Part shown: one piece after another, positions 40,799 through 48,792 of the stretch | How the letters are laid out: each line of letters starts with the position of its first letter | Numbering within the stretch: the first letter of the stretch is position 1 | Assembly (NCBI RefSeq): GCF_005877905.1 | Contig: NZ_SWDV01000030.1 | Location: 51,943 to 115,942, forward strand | DNA: 64,000 nt | Direction: 5' to 3' | From: Pseudomonas nicosulfuronedens | GTDB lineage: Bacteria; Pseudomonadota; Gammaproteobacteria; Pseudomonadales; Pseudomonadaceae | The notes under the pieces: generated by a model | What the model was told of the DNA's origin: nothing | The model's input: only the letters and a program-made list of their open reading frames with translations | The model's database searches: none | Made by a program: the position numbers and the translations under genes

Positions 40799-41719
40799 AT
40801 GGATCTGCGCCAACTCCGCTACTTCATCGCCCTCAACGAACACCGCAGCTTCGTTCGCGCCGCCGACGCCATGGGCATCACCCAGCCGGCGTTCAGCCGC
40901 AGCATCCAGGGCCTGGAGCAGGAGCTGGGCTGCCGCCTGGTGGACCGGGGCAGCAAGGACCTGCGCCCGACCCCCGAGGGCCAGGTGGTGTTGCAGCACG
41001 CGCTGAGCCTGGTGCAGGGCGCCAACAACCTGAGCCACGCGGTGGCCCGGCTGAACAAGCTGGACTCGGGTGAGCTGCGCTTCGGCAGCGGGCCGGCGCC
41101 GGCGCAGAAACTGGTGTCCGATGCGGTGTCACGTTTCGTCCAGCGCTACCCGCGCATCCATATCCAGTTCGGTGTTGACAACTGGGAGCGCCTGGCACGC
41201 AGTCTGAGTCGCGAGGAGATCGAATTCTTCGTCGCCGATATCCGCCATTTCGAGGCTGACCCGAACTTCCAGACCCGCGCGCTGAAGCCGCGCAGCGGGC
41301 TGTTCTTCTGCCGCGAGGGGCACCCGCTACTGGCCAAGGAAAGCCTCTCCACCAACGACATGTTCGCCTACCCGCTGGCGGCCACGCTGATCCCGCCCAG
41401 CGCGCGGAAGATGCTCGCCAACCTCAGCGGCAAGATCGACATCAGCACCAACGTGCAGTGCGAGGACATGGCCTCGCTGGTGCGCATCGTCAGCCAGACC
41501 GATGCCATCGGCATCGCCGTGGAGGAGGCGCTGAGCGAGCCGATGGCGCGCGGGGAGCTGGTGCGCCTGCACTTTCGAAACCTGCCGCAGAACGTCGATA
41601 TCCTCCAGGCCCGCTGCGGTATCGTCACCCGCAGCGGCGACCGCCTCTCGGCGGCGGCGCGGGCGATGATCGAGCTGCTGGTGGACCTGGATGCGGGGGT
41701 GGAGAGCGAGGTGGCGTGA
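40799..41719 (+). CDS. LysR-type regulator of the sulfate-ester locus (SftR-like)
   Basis: A 306-residue regulator with a LysR HTH (MDLRQLRYFIALNEHRSFVR, ITQPAFSRSIQGLEQELGCR) and an effector domain from about residue 91 (GELRFGSGPAPAQKLVSDAV). It includes IPPSARKMLANLSGKIDIS and SQTDAIGIAVEEALSEPM. It is divergent from the TonB receptor-atsK group, the same organisation in which P. putida SftR controls sulfate-ester genes. The name is supported mainly by context. The two dyads in the intergenic region fit its probable binding sites. Confidence 0.88.
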   Translation: MDLRQLRYFIALNEHRSFVRAADAMGITQPAFSRSIQGLEQELGCRLVDRGSKDLRPTPEGQVVLQHALSLVQGANNLSHAVARLNKLDSGELRFGSGPAPAQKLVSDAVSRFVQRYPRIHIQFGVDNWERLARSLSREEIEFFVADIRHFEADPNFQTRALKPRSGLFFCREGHPLLAKESLSTNDMFAYPLAATLIPPSARKMLANLSGKIDISTNVQCEDMASLVRIVSQTDAIGIAVEEALSEPMARGELVRLHFRNLPQNVDILQARCGIVTRSGDRLSAAARAMIELLVDLDAGVESEVA

Positions 41720-41862
41720 GGGGGGGCTCCACTGGCCAATGGCGAATCAACGGTAGCGATTATCGGCAGGGACTGTCCGGGCGGATCAGTCGGCTTGCCT
41801 GCAAGGGGCGACAGATGAGAGGGTCTGATCGTACCGCCCGGAACCTTTCATGGACGCCTGCA

Positions 41863-42309
41863 ATGAGTTTCTCGTTCCGCCCCGCCTGCATCACCGATGT
41901 GCCCTACGTCCAGCGAGGCGAGGAGGCCTATATCCGCCAGTGGGAGCCTGCCCACGAGGCGCGCTGGCGAGAAGACTTCGACCGGCACCTGGCGCGCTGG
42001 CTGGAGCACTTCGAGCGCCTGACCATCGCCGAGCATGAAGGCGAGAGTGTCGGCTACAGCCTCTGGTTACCCGAAGAGGGCAGCGCGGAGCTCTGCACTT
42101 TGGGTGTCAGCGTGGCGTGGCGGGGAAAGGGTGTCGGTGCGGCGCTGTTGCAGCGCTATATCGCCGATGCCCGGCAGGAAGGCTACACGCGATTGAAGCT
42201 CAGCGTGCGCCCGGACAACCCGGCGCGGCGCCTGTACGAGCGAGCCGGGTTCGAGCCGCAGGGCAGTGACGCCCTGGGCTATCGGCAGTACGAGTTGCGC
42301 CTGGACTGA
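41863..42309 (+). CDS. GNAT family N-acetyltransferase
   Basis: A 148-residue acetyltransferase. The start MSFSFRPACITDVPYVQRGE, the strand GYSLWLPEEGSAELCTLGVS, the acetyl-CoA loop AWRGKGVGAALLQRYI and LSVRPDNPARRLYERAGFEP are classic GNAT motifs. The N-terminal half (YIRQWEPAHEARWREDFDRH) resembles the group of YdfB/RimI-like proteins with unknown substrates. ATG 41863 is chosen because it starts the first strand; the frame is open much further upstream across the LysR gene. It converges on the SH3-domain protein gene with only 4 bp between them. Confidence 0.87.
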   Translation: MSFSFRPACITDVPYVQRGEEAYIRQWEPAHEARWREDFDRHLARWLEHFERLTIAEHEGESVGYSLWLPEEGSAELCTLGVSVAWRGKGVGAALLQRYIADARQEGYTRLKLSVRPDNPARRLYERAGFEPQGSDALGYRQYELRLD

Positions 42310-42313
42310 GGCG

Positions 42314-42982
42314 TCAGACCCACTCGGTGCTGCGCTTGCGGCGCACCCGCAACATGGTTGGCAGGATCAGCCCGGCCAGCAGGCCGGCGCCGGCAATGCT
42401 GCCGCCGTAAGCCATGTAGCGCATCAGCACCTGTTTGTTCTCATCGCCCAGTTGCGCCTGCGCATCGCGCAGTTGCGAGCGCGCCTGGCTCAGTTCGCCG
42501 TCCAGGGCAGTGCGCGCGGCCTGCAGTTCGTCGATGAGCTTCTTGCGCGCGTCCAGGGTTTCCTGCATGCCCTGCACGCGGTTCTTCCAGCTGTCGTCGA
42601 TGGTCTGCAGCTGGGTGGTCAGCTCGGTGACCTTTTGTTCCAGGGAGGGCAGGCGCTCGGCCTGGCCCGGCTTCTCCTGCAGGTCCTTGCTGGCGATCCA
42701 CACGGTGTTGCCACTGTCGCTACGCACCTGGCTGTAGTCGCCGGACGTGCTGACCAACTGGACCTTCTGCCCGGAGGTCAGGGTGCCGACGATGCGGTAG
42801 CCGTCGGTAGGGCCGCTGCGCACGTAGGTGCTCAGGCTGTCGTTCACCCAGCGCGCGTTGCTGGCGGGCTCCTCGGCCTGGGCCGGAGCGCCGGCTGCCA
42901 GCAGGCCGGCGAACAGGCAGGCACCGAGGGCGCGGGTCTGGAGGGGAGAAACTCGTGCGGGGAAGCGACGCGATAGGGACAT
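42314..42982 (-). CDS. SH3-domain membrane protein, TIGR04211 / YgiM type
   Basis: A 222-residue envelope protein. A signal peptide (ACLFAGLLAAGAPAQA) is followed by a bacterial SH3 domain (WVNDSLSTYVRSGPTDGYRI, GTLTSGQKVQLVSTSGDYSQ, VWIASKDLQ). A coiled-coil segment runs from about 100 to 175 (VTELTTQLQTIDDSWKNRVQ onward), and a C-terminal membrane helix (GSIAGAGLLAGLILPTML) is followed by a basic tail RVRRKRSTEWV. This order is that of the TIGR04211 family, as in E. coli YgiM; the function is unknown though a cell-envelope role is assumed. ATG 42982 is preferred to an upstream TTG at 42988. Confidence 0.9.
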   Translation of the reverse strand: MSLSRRFPARVSPLQTRALGACLFAGLLAAGAPAQAEEPASNARWVNDSLSTYVRSGPTDGYRIVGTLTSGQKVQLVSTSGDYSQVRSDSGNTVWIASKDLQEKPGQAERLPSLEQKVTELTTQLQTIDDSWKNRVQGMQETLDARKKLIDELQAARTALDGELSQARSQLRDAQAQLGDENKQVLMRYMAYGGSIAGAGLLAGLILPTMLRVRRKRSTEWV

Positions 42983-43297
42983 GGGCAATCTTCACATGAC
43001 TTGGAACGAAACCCGCCTTGCGGGAGCGAAAACGCCGGCCGGGCGATTTATTTGAAACGAAGGATTCAGAGCTGTCCGGGTGGCCAATGGCCAGGGATCC
43101 CACCCGGTGGGCCGACAGCACACAGACAGTTGTCGGATGCCGAGAGTTCACCGGTGGGAAATTGCGCGGATGAGTGGTGAGAAATTGCTAATGATCGATC
43201 AAGGCTGGATAACCGAATCGTCATCCTTGCCTCAGCTTCCCGTTAGCGGCGGGCACTTAAGGTGGAGTCACTTCCAACCACCCACGAGGTGACTGCC
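42983..43297. other. 315-bp intergenic stretch without a recognised gene
   Basis: It holds the divergent promoters of the SH3-domain gene and the DUF2790 gene. The dyad GTCAC-N17-GTGAC (43267-43293) lies just before the DUF2790 start. The rest shows no coding frame with a plausible start, no strong terminator and no repeat of families A-D. Confidence 0.5.
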
Positions 43298-43633
43298 ATG
43301 AAACTCTCCCGCTTCTTCCTGATCGCTGTTCTGACCGGCGTATCCTCCCTGGCGCTGGCCGACGGTGGCGGCGACATCACCTTCGCCCGTATGGAACAGG
43401 CCCGCCAGCAGGTCATGCAGGCCCGCCAGAGCGCGCCCACGCCGACGCAGATCGCCGAGGCGAAGCAGTACACCTACGGGATGAACCTGGACATTGCCGA
43501 AGTGGTGGCGGTGACTCCGATGAGCGCCGACTGCGGCGTGGTGCCGGTGCAGCTGCGCTACAAGGACTCCTTCGGCGAGGAACAGGCCATCGAGTACCGC
43601 ACCGAGCGCGTCGCCTGCCGTGCCACCCGCTGA
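43298..43633 (+). CDS. DUF2790 family small secreted protein
   Basis: A 111-residue protein with a signal peptide (MKLSRFFLIAVLTGVSSLAL, cleavage ALA-DG). The mature C-terminal half shows the DUF2790 pattern YTYGMNLDIAEVVAVTPM, then CGVVPVQLRYKDSFGEEQAI and ERVAC, with two Cys likely to form a disulfide. DUF2790 proteins are largely restricted to Pseudomonas, occur in several copies per genome and are often next to heavy-metal two-component systems, as here; no function is known. ATG 43298 has GAGGTGAC 5-10 bp upstream. It converges on the sensor-kinase gene, 18 bp away. Confidence 0.88.
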   Translation: MKLSRFFLIAVLTGVSSLALADGGGDITFARMEQARQQVMQARQSAPTPTQIAEAKQYTYGMNLDIAEVVAVTPMSADCGVVPVQLRYKDSFGEEQAIEYRTERVACRATR

Positions 43634-43651
43634 TCTTGAGCTGGACGGCGA

Positions 43652-45037
43652 TCAGTCAGGTGGCGGAGGAAACTTCAGGAGGAAGCGCGTCGGCCCTTCC
43701 TCCGAACTCTGCGCACAGGCGGTGCCCAGGTGCAGCTCCATGATCGAGCGCACGATGGCCAGCCCAAGGCCCGTGCCGCCCTGTGCCCGCGAGCGACCCT
43801 TGTCCACCCGGTAGAAGCGCTCGAACAGGTGCGGCAGGTGCTCGGCGGAAATCCCCGCGCCGGGGTTCTGTACCTGTAGCGTCACGGCCTCCCCATCGCC
43901 CCGCACCTGCACGCTGATGCGCTCGCCCTTGGGCGTGTGGCGGATGGCGTTGGACAGCAGGTTGGAAATGGCGCGCTGGATCATCAGGCGGTCGCCCACC
44001 ACCAGCCCGTGACCTTCGATGACGATGCGCAGCGACTTCTCCTCGGCGCTGAAGTCGAACAGCTCGGCGACCTTCGCCGCTTCCTCTTCCAGCCGTACCG
44101 GCTCCTGCGGCAGCAGTGCCCGTGGGTGGCTGACCTGGGCGAGGAACAGCATGTCGCTGACGATCCGCCCGACTCGTTCCAGCTCCTCGGTGCTGGCAGC
44201 CAGCACCGTCTCGTACTCTTCCTTTTGCCGCGGCCGCGACAGCGTTACCTGAGCCTTGCCCAGCAGGTTGCCGATGGGCGAGCGCAGTTCGTGGGCGATG
44301 TCGTCGGAGAACTGCGTCAGCTGCTGCACGCCGCCATCCAGTCGGTGCAGCATCAGGTTCAGCGCCCGCGCGGCCTTGCCCAGTTCCCGCGGCAGGTCCT
44401 GCACGGGGATGCGATGGCTGAGATCCTGAGTGGTGATCAGAGAAGCCACCTGGCCGAATTTTCGCAAAGGTTGCAGGCCGCGCTTGGCCACCAGGCGCGC
44501 GCCGAGGGCGATCAGCAGCAGCAGTGGCGGCACCGCCAGCCAGGCCGAACGCAGGAAGGCGCTGAGCAGGGCGTCATCCTCGCGGCGATCCAGGGTCAGG
44601 AATACTCGCAGGGTATTGCCGTCGCGCAGGCGGATCAGGCTGGGCTCGGTGAGCAGGCGGCGGCCATCCGGCGCGCTCCAGCCGAACGCACGGCCAGTGC
44701 CGGCGAATGCATCGAGCGCCGGCAGATCAGCGGGCGACCCACTGTTGAACAGCGCCGATTTTCCAGGCTGTTCGGCGAGCAGCACAGCGCTGAGATTATC
44801 GTGGCCCATCAACTGGTCCTGCAGGGTATGGCCGCGCAGGGGCAGGGCGGCGAGGCCGGGGTCGGCCTCCAGCGCGTGGCGCAGTTGCCCGAGCTTGTCT
44901 TCCAGTTCGCGGTGGGCGCGCTGGTCCAGCTGATGATCGAGGGCGACGTAGGCGAGGGTGAGCAGCAGTACCGTCAGCACCGAACCCAGCACGCCGACCC
45001 ACAGGCCGATGCGCAGCGACAGGCTGGCCGGCTTCAT
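43652..45037 (-). CDS. czcS: Heavy-metal sensor histidine kinase (CzcS/CopS type)
   Basis: A 461-residue inner-membrane kinase. Helix 1 is near residues 8-31 (IGLWVGVLGSVLTVLLLTLA) and helix 2 near 165-185 (AWLAVPPLLLLIALGA), enclosing a periplasmic sensor domain of about 130 residues. A HAMP linker follows, then the dimerisation domain with phospho-acceptor His in FSDDIAHELRSPIGNLL, the N-box AISNLLSNAIRHTP, and GTGLGLAIVRSIMELH. It fits the TIGR01386 heavy-metal kinase group. It overlaps the response-regulator gene by 4 bp (ATGA) and the pair is divergent from czcCBA, so sensing of zinc, cadmium or cobalt is likely; copper is an alternative. Confidence 0.9.
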   Translation of the reverse strand: MKPASLSLRIGLWVGVLGSVLTVLLLTLAYVALDHQLDQRAHRELEDKLGQLRHALEADPGLAALPLRGHTLQDQLMGHDNLSAVLLAEQPGKSALFNSGSPADLPALDAFAGTGRAFGWSAPDGRRLLTEPSLIRLRDGNTLRVFLTLDRREDDALLSAFLRSAWLAVPPLLLLIALGARLVAKRGLQPLRKFGQVASLITTQDLSHRIPVQDLPRELGKAARALNLMLHRLDGGVQQLTQFSDDIAHELRSPIGNLLGKAQVTLSRPRQKEEYETVLAASTEELERVGRIVSDMLFLAQVSHPRALLPQEPVRLEEEAAKVAELFDFSAEEKSLRIVIEGHGLVVGDRLMIQRAISNLLSNAIRHTPKGERISVQVRGDGEAVTLQVQNPGAGISAEHLPHLFERFYRVDKGRSRAQGGTGLGLAIVRSIMELHLGTACAQSSEEGPTRFLLKFPPPPD

Positions 45038-45708
45038 GCGCGGGACTCCAGCACGTAGCCGACTCCGCGCAAGGTGTGGATCAGCTTGTCGGCGAAGGGA
45101 TCGTCGATCTTGGCGCGCAAACGGCGAATGGTGACTTCCACCACGTTGGTGTCGCAGTCGAAGTTCATGTCCCAGACCAGCGAGATGATCTGCGTGCGCG
45201 AAAGCACTTCGCCGCTGCGGCTCATCAGCAGGTACAGCAGGGCGAACTCCTTGCTGGTCAGGTCGATGCGCTGGCTGTCGCGGTAGGCGCGATGGCGGCC
45301 GGGGTCCAGTTCCAGCCCGCCGATCTCCAGCACCTGTGGCTGGTCGATGCGCTCGCTGCGGCGCATCAGCGAGCGCACGCGGGCCAGCAGTTCGGGGAAC
45401 TCGAAGGGCTTGAGCAGGTAGTCATCGGCGCCCAGGTCGAAGCCTTTGACCCGCTCGGTGAGGCGGCCGCGGGCGGTGAGCATCATCACGCGGATGTCGC
45501 TGTGCTGACGCAGGCTGGCGAGCACGTCCCAGCCGTCCATCTGCGGCAGGTTCACATCGAGGATGACCAGGTCGTAGGCGCACTGCCGGGCCAGGTGCAG
45601 GCCGTCGACGCCGTTGTCGGCGCGGTCGACGACATAGCCGCTTTCGCTCAGCCCCTGTTGCAGATAATCGGCCGTCTTGTGGTCGTCCTCGATGAGCAGG
45701 ATCTTCAT
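45034..45708 (-). CDS. czcR: OmpR-family response regulator (CzcR/CopR type)
   Basis: A 224-residue regulator. The receiver has the acidic pair in IEDDHKTADYL, phospho-acceptor Asp51 in LVILDVNLPQMDGWDV, Thr in MMLTARG and Lys in YLLKPFEFPELLARV. The winged-helix output domain ends VVEVTIRRLRAKIDDPFADK, HTLRGVGYVLE. This is the heavy-metal group (TIGR01387). It is the first gene of the two-gene regulatory operon and overlaps the kinase start. A perfect AATTACA-N4-TGTAATT dyad lies in the intergenic region towards czcC and is its probable target. Confidence 0.92.
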   Translation of the reverse strand: MKILLIEDDHKTADYLQQGLSESGYVVDRADNGVDGLHLARQCAYDLVILDVNLPQMDGWDVLASLRQHSDIRVMMLTARGRLTERVKGFDLGADDYLLKPFEFPELLARVRSLMRRSERIDQPQVLEIGGLELDPGRHRAYRDSQRIDLTSKEFALLYLLMSRSGEVLSRTQIISLVWDMNFDCDTNVVEVTIRRLRAKIDDPFADKLIHTLRGVGYVLESRA

Positions 45709-46110
45709 GAATAGTTACTCGGTAATTGCGTGAAGAGTGGTGCCGCAGGTGCAGGAAAGTTCATCCGGACTGCGAAAAACGCGCGCAGTCTAGAAGCTGT
45801 AGCGACTTCAGGGTCAACGATGGCGATGTCGCATTTGCGGTTCTGAAAGAAGTGCTGAAAGTTCTGTAGATCGCTGGTCTGCAAGGAATTTCAGGAGATT
45901 TAGGGTTTCGTTGGAATGCTTTGAATTGTTTCCTGAAGTTACCTGGAAGCGGCGTGCGGCCTTTTTAAATACATACAACGGGACGTCGGCGGATGGCCAA
46001 TTACATGTTTGTAATTATCCAGTCACCTTGTCGCTAGAGAGGCACTTCTAGATTCGCCGGTGGAAATGACGGGATGCCGTCGAAGTTGACTCCACCGTGC
46101 GAGGTTCGCC
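45709..46110. other. 402-bp divergent control region of czcRS and czcCBA
   Basis: No gene is seen. It is A+T-richer than its surroundings. It contains the regulator dyad at 45999-46016, a spaced inverted repeat TTCAGGA/TCCTGAA (45890-45896 and 45931-45937), and a direct repeat CTGAAAG (45843-45849 and 45855-45861) of the kind OmpR-family regulators can bind near the czcR promoter. Confidence 0.5.
45999..46016. promoter_or_regulatory. Perfect dyad AATTACATGTTTGTAATT, probable metal-regulator box
   Basis: Two 7-bp half sites (AATTACA / TGTAATT) around TGTT, 95 bp upstream of the czcC start. The sequence resembles the TTACA-type dyads bound by CzcR/CopR/CusR regulators, and the cognate regulator gene is divergent from here. 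Confidence 0.6.
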
Positions 46111-47358
46111 GTGTTTTCAAGACGTTCTGTATTCGCCGCGCAGGCGACGCTGCTGGCGTTGCTGCTCTGGCAGTCGCCAAGCTGGGCGCAGGCCCGCGAG
46201 ATCGGCATCGAGGATGCCCTGCAGGCGGCCGCCAGCGGTAACCCCGAGCTGGCTGCCAGCGGCCGGGAAATCGGTATTGCCCAGGGGCTGCGCGAGCAGG
46301 CCGGTCTGCTGCGCAACCCGACGCTGTCCTGGGAGCAGGAGGGCACCGAATCGCGCAACCGCACCACCACCCTCAGTATCAGCCAGCCACTGGAACTGGG
46401 CGGCAAGCGCGGCGCACGGGTGGAACTGGCCGAGCGCGGCCAGGATGTGGCGGCGCTGAGCCTGGAAGCCCGGCGCAATCAATTGCGTGGCGAGGTGATC
46501 GCGGTGTTCTACACCGCCCTGCGTGCCCAGGAGCGCGAGCGCCTGGCGCAACAGTCCGTCGAGTTGGCGCAGCGGGGCGTCTCTGCCGCTGATGGCCGTG
46601 TGCGTGCCGGCAAGGCGCCGCCACTGGAGGCCAACCGCGCGCAGGTACAACTGGCCGAAGTGCGCCTGGAGCAGGAGCGCGCCCGTCGCGAACGGGCCGA
46701 CGCCAACCAGGCGCTGGCCGCGCTGATGGGGCTTGCGTCGCCGGACTTCACCGGGGTGCGCAACGACGGCGCGCAGTCCTTGCCCGCGCTGCCAACCCCC
46801 GATGAGCTGCTGCGCCGCCTCGGTGATAGCGCGCCGATGCGCCTGGCGCAGGGGCGCATCGATGAAGGCGAAGCTGCCGTGCGCCTGGCGAAGACCCAGC
46901 GCATCCCCGACCTCGATGTCAGCCTGGGGAGCCAGGAAGCGATCGAGGAGGGCAACCGCGACCGCGTTGCGGTGATCGGCTTCAGCCTGCCGCTGCCGTT
47001 GTTCGACCGTAACCAGGGCAACATCCTCGCCGAATCGCGCCGTGCCGATCAGGCCCGCGACCTGCGCAATGCCACCGAGCTGCGCCTGCGTCAGGAAACC
47101 CAGCAGGCGCTGCAGCAGTGGAGTACCGCCCAGGGCGAGGTGAATGCCTTCCGCCAGACCATCCTGCCCAGTGCCCAGACCGCCGTGGAAAGCGCCACGC
47201 GCGGCTTCGAGATGGGCAAGTTCGGCTTCCTCGAAGTGCTCGACGCCCAGCGCACCCTGATCACCGCCCGCGACCAGTACCTGCGTGCGCTGGCTCAGGT
47301 CAGCGATGCCTGGGGACGCATCGAACGGGTCTACGGCGATGTCGGCACGGCCCGCTAA
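46111..47358 (+). CDS. czcC: Outer-membrane efflux channel CzcC
   Basis: A 415-residue TolC-family channel of a heavy-metal RND pump. A signal peptide ends SWAQA-RE at about residue 29. Two OEP repeats follow; typical text is EDALQAAASGNPELAASGRE, NPTLSWEQEG, LELGGKRGARVELAERGQ, FSLPLPLFDRNQGNILAESR and LEVLDAQRTLITARDQYLRA. It starts with GTG 46111 preceded by GAGG; no ATG start fits better. It is the first gene of czcCBA. Its 3' end overlaps by 20 bp a small ORF that in turn overlaps czcB. Confidence 0.93.
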   Translation: MFSRRSVFAAQATLLALLLWQSPSWAQAREIGIEDALQAAASGNPELAASGREIGIAQGLREQAGLLRNPTLSWEQEGTESRNRTTTLSISQPLELGGKRGARVELAERGQDVAALSLEARRNQLRGEVIAVFYTALRAQERERLAQQSVELAQRGVSAADGRVRAGKAPPLEANRAQVQLAEVRLEQERARRERADANQALAALMGLASPDFTGVRNDGAQSLPALPTPDELLRRLGDSAPMRLAQGRIDEGEAAVRLAKTQRIPDLDVSLGSQEAIEEGNRDRVAVIGFSLPLPLFDRNQGNILAESRRADQARDLRNATELRLRQETQQALQQWSTAQGEVNAFRQTILPSAQTAVESATRGFEMGKFGFLEVLDAQRTLITARDQYLRALAQVSDAWGRIERVYGDVGTAR

Positions 47359-47533
47359 CCGCCGTCGCGCCTGGCTCGGCCTGCTGCTCGTGACCCTGAT
47401 GCCATCTGCTGCCGCGCCGACCGTGAGCCTGCCCGCGCACTGGTGCGTCCATGACCTCTTCAGCACCCTCCATCACCCTGCGGTGCCTGCGCCACGGCGC
47501 GGCGTCGGGGGATATTTACCGGAGCTTCCATGA
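47339..47533 (+). CDS. Candidate small secreted protein within the czc operon
   Basis: A 64-residue frame starting at ATG 47339 inside the end of czcC and ending with a TGA (47531-47533) that overlaps the czcB start ATG (47530-47532). Residues 1-25 look like a signal peptide (basic ANRRR, hydrophobic AWLGLLLVTLMPSAAA). The mature part contains HWCVHDLFSTLHHP, with one Cys and four His that could bind a metal ion. Short metal-related peptides such as CzcI exist in czc operons of Cupriavidus, but no sequence match to them is recognised. The overlap on both sides argues for translation; the lack of a clear ribosome site argues against. Confidence 0.45.
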   Translation: MSARPANRRRAWLGLLLVTLMPSAAAPTVSLPAHWCVHDLFSTLHHPAVPAPRRGVGGYLPELP

Positions 47534-48780
47534 TCAAGAAAACCCCTCTCGCCGCCGCCGTTCTGCTGGCCTCCGCTCTAGGCGTCAGCGCCTACGCCTG
47601 GATGGGCAGCGAACAGGCCGGCGGCAAACACCTCGACGACGCCACCCATGCGGACGGCGAGCACCATGGCAACCCTGCGCCGGCCAGCCATGCCGAAGCG
47701 GCCAGCCATGCCGATGGTGAACATCACGTCGCCGAGGAAACAGACAACGAGGAGGAAGGCCTGCACCTGACCCCTGCGCAGATCGAGGCCGCCGGCATCC
47801 AGCTGGTGACCGCCGGCCCACAGGCGCTGGATGAAGCCTTCAGCCTGCCCGGTGAGATCGGTTTCGATGAGGACCGCACCGCGCACGTCGTGCCGCGCAC
47901 CCCTGGCGTGGTGGAAGCGGTGTCGGTGGAGCTCGGGCAAAGCGTGAAGAAGGGCCAGCTGCTGGCGGTGATCGCCAGCCAGCAGGTGTCCGAGCTGCGC
48001 AGCGAGCTGGCTGCCGCCCAGCGCCGGCTGGCCCTGGCGAGCAGGACATTCGAGCGCGAACGGGAGCTGTGGCAGGAGAAGATTTCCGCCGAACAGGACT
48101 ACCTGCAGGCGCGCCAGGACCTGGAAGAGGCGCGCATCGCCCTGGCCAACGCACAGCAGAAGACCAACGCGCTCAGCGGCGTGTCGGCCAGCGCCGGTGG
48201 CAATCGCTATGAACTGCGCGCGCCTTTCGACGGCGTAGTGGTGGAGAAGCACCTGGTACCCGGCGAGGTGGTCAGCGAGACCACGGCGGCCTTCACGCTG
48301 TCCGACCTGTCGCGGGTCTGGGCCAGTTTCAGTGTGGCGCCTCAGGACCTGGCGCGGGTGCAGGTGGGCAAGCCGGCGCGGGTGGAGGCGGCGGACCTGG
48401 GCATGCAGGTCGATGGTCGCGTCAGCTATGTCGGCAACCTGCTCGGCGAGCAGACCCGCAGCGCGGTGGCCCGCGTCACCCTGGCCAATCCCGATGGCGC
48501 CTGGCGTCCCGGCCTGTTCGTCAATGTGCGGGTGAGCAGCAGTGCGCGCCAGGTGGCGGTTGCGGTGCCGGAGCAGGCGATCCAGGAGGTGGAAGGCAAG
48601 CCCAGCGTCTTCGTGCGCAGCATCGAAGGGTTCGCCCCGCGTCCGGTCGATCTCGGCGCGCGCAGCGCAGGTCAGGTCGAGGTGCTGGCCGGGCTTGCCG
48701 CCGGCGATCAGGTGGCGGCCGAAGGCAGCTTCGTCCTCAAGTCCGAGCTGGGCAAGAGCTCGGCGTCCCACGCGCACTGA
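47530..48780 (+). CDS. czcB: Periplasmic membrane fusion protein CzcB
   Basis: A 416-residue adaptor of the heavy-metal RND pump. After an N-terminal membrane anchor (LAAAVLLASALGVSAYAW), residues about 35-75 are His-rich with the sequence HADGEHH present twice, a likely metal-binding segment. The conserved adaptor core follows: LPGEIGFDEDRTAHVVPRTP, VVEAVSVELGQSVKKGQLLA, a coiled-coil hairpin, YELRAPFDGVVVEKHLVPGE and LSDLSRVWASFSVAPQDLARV. ATG 47530 is preceded by CCGGAG. It lies 12 bp before czcA and is coupled to the small upstream ORF. Confidence 0.94.
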   Translation: MIKKTPLAAAVLLASALGVSAYAWMGSEQAGGKHLDDATHADGEHHGNPAPASHAEAASHADGEHHVAEETDNEEEGLHLTPAQIEAAGIQLVTAGPQALDEAFSLPGEIGFDEDRTAHVVPRTPGVVEAVSVELGQSVKKGQLLAVIASQQVSELRSELAAAQRRLALASRTFERERELWQEKISAEQDYLQARQDLEEARIALANAQQKTNALSGVSASAGGNRYELRAPFDGVVVEKHLVPGEVVSETTAAFTLSDLSRVWASFSVAPQDLARVQVGKPARVEAADLGMQVDGRVSYVGNLLGEQTRSAVARVTLANPDGAWRPGLFVNVRVSSSARQVAVAVPEQAIQEVEGKPSVFVRSIEGFAPRPVDLGARSAGQVEVLAGLAAGDQVAAEGSFVLKSELGKSSASHAH

Positions 48781-48792
48781 CGGAGCGAGAGC

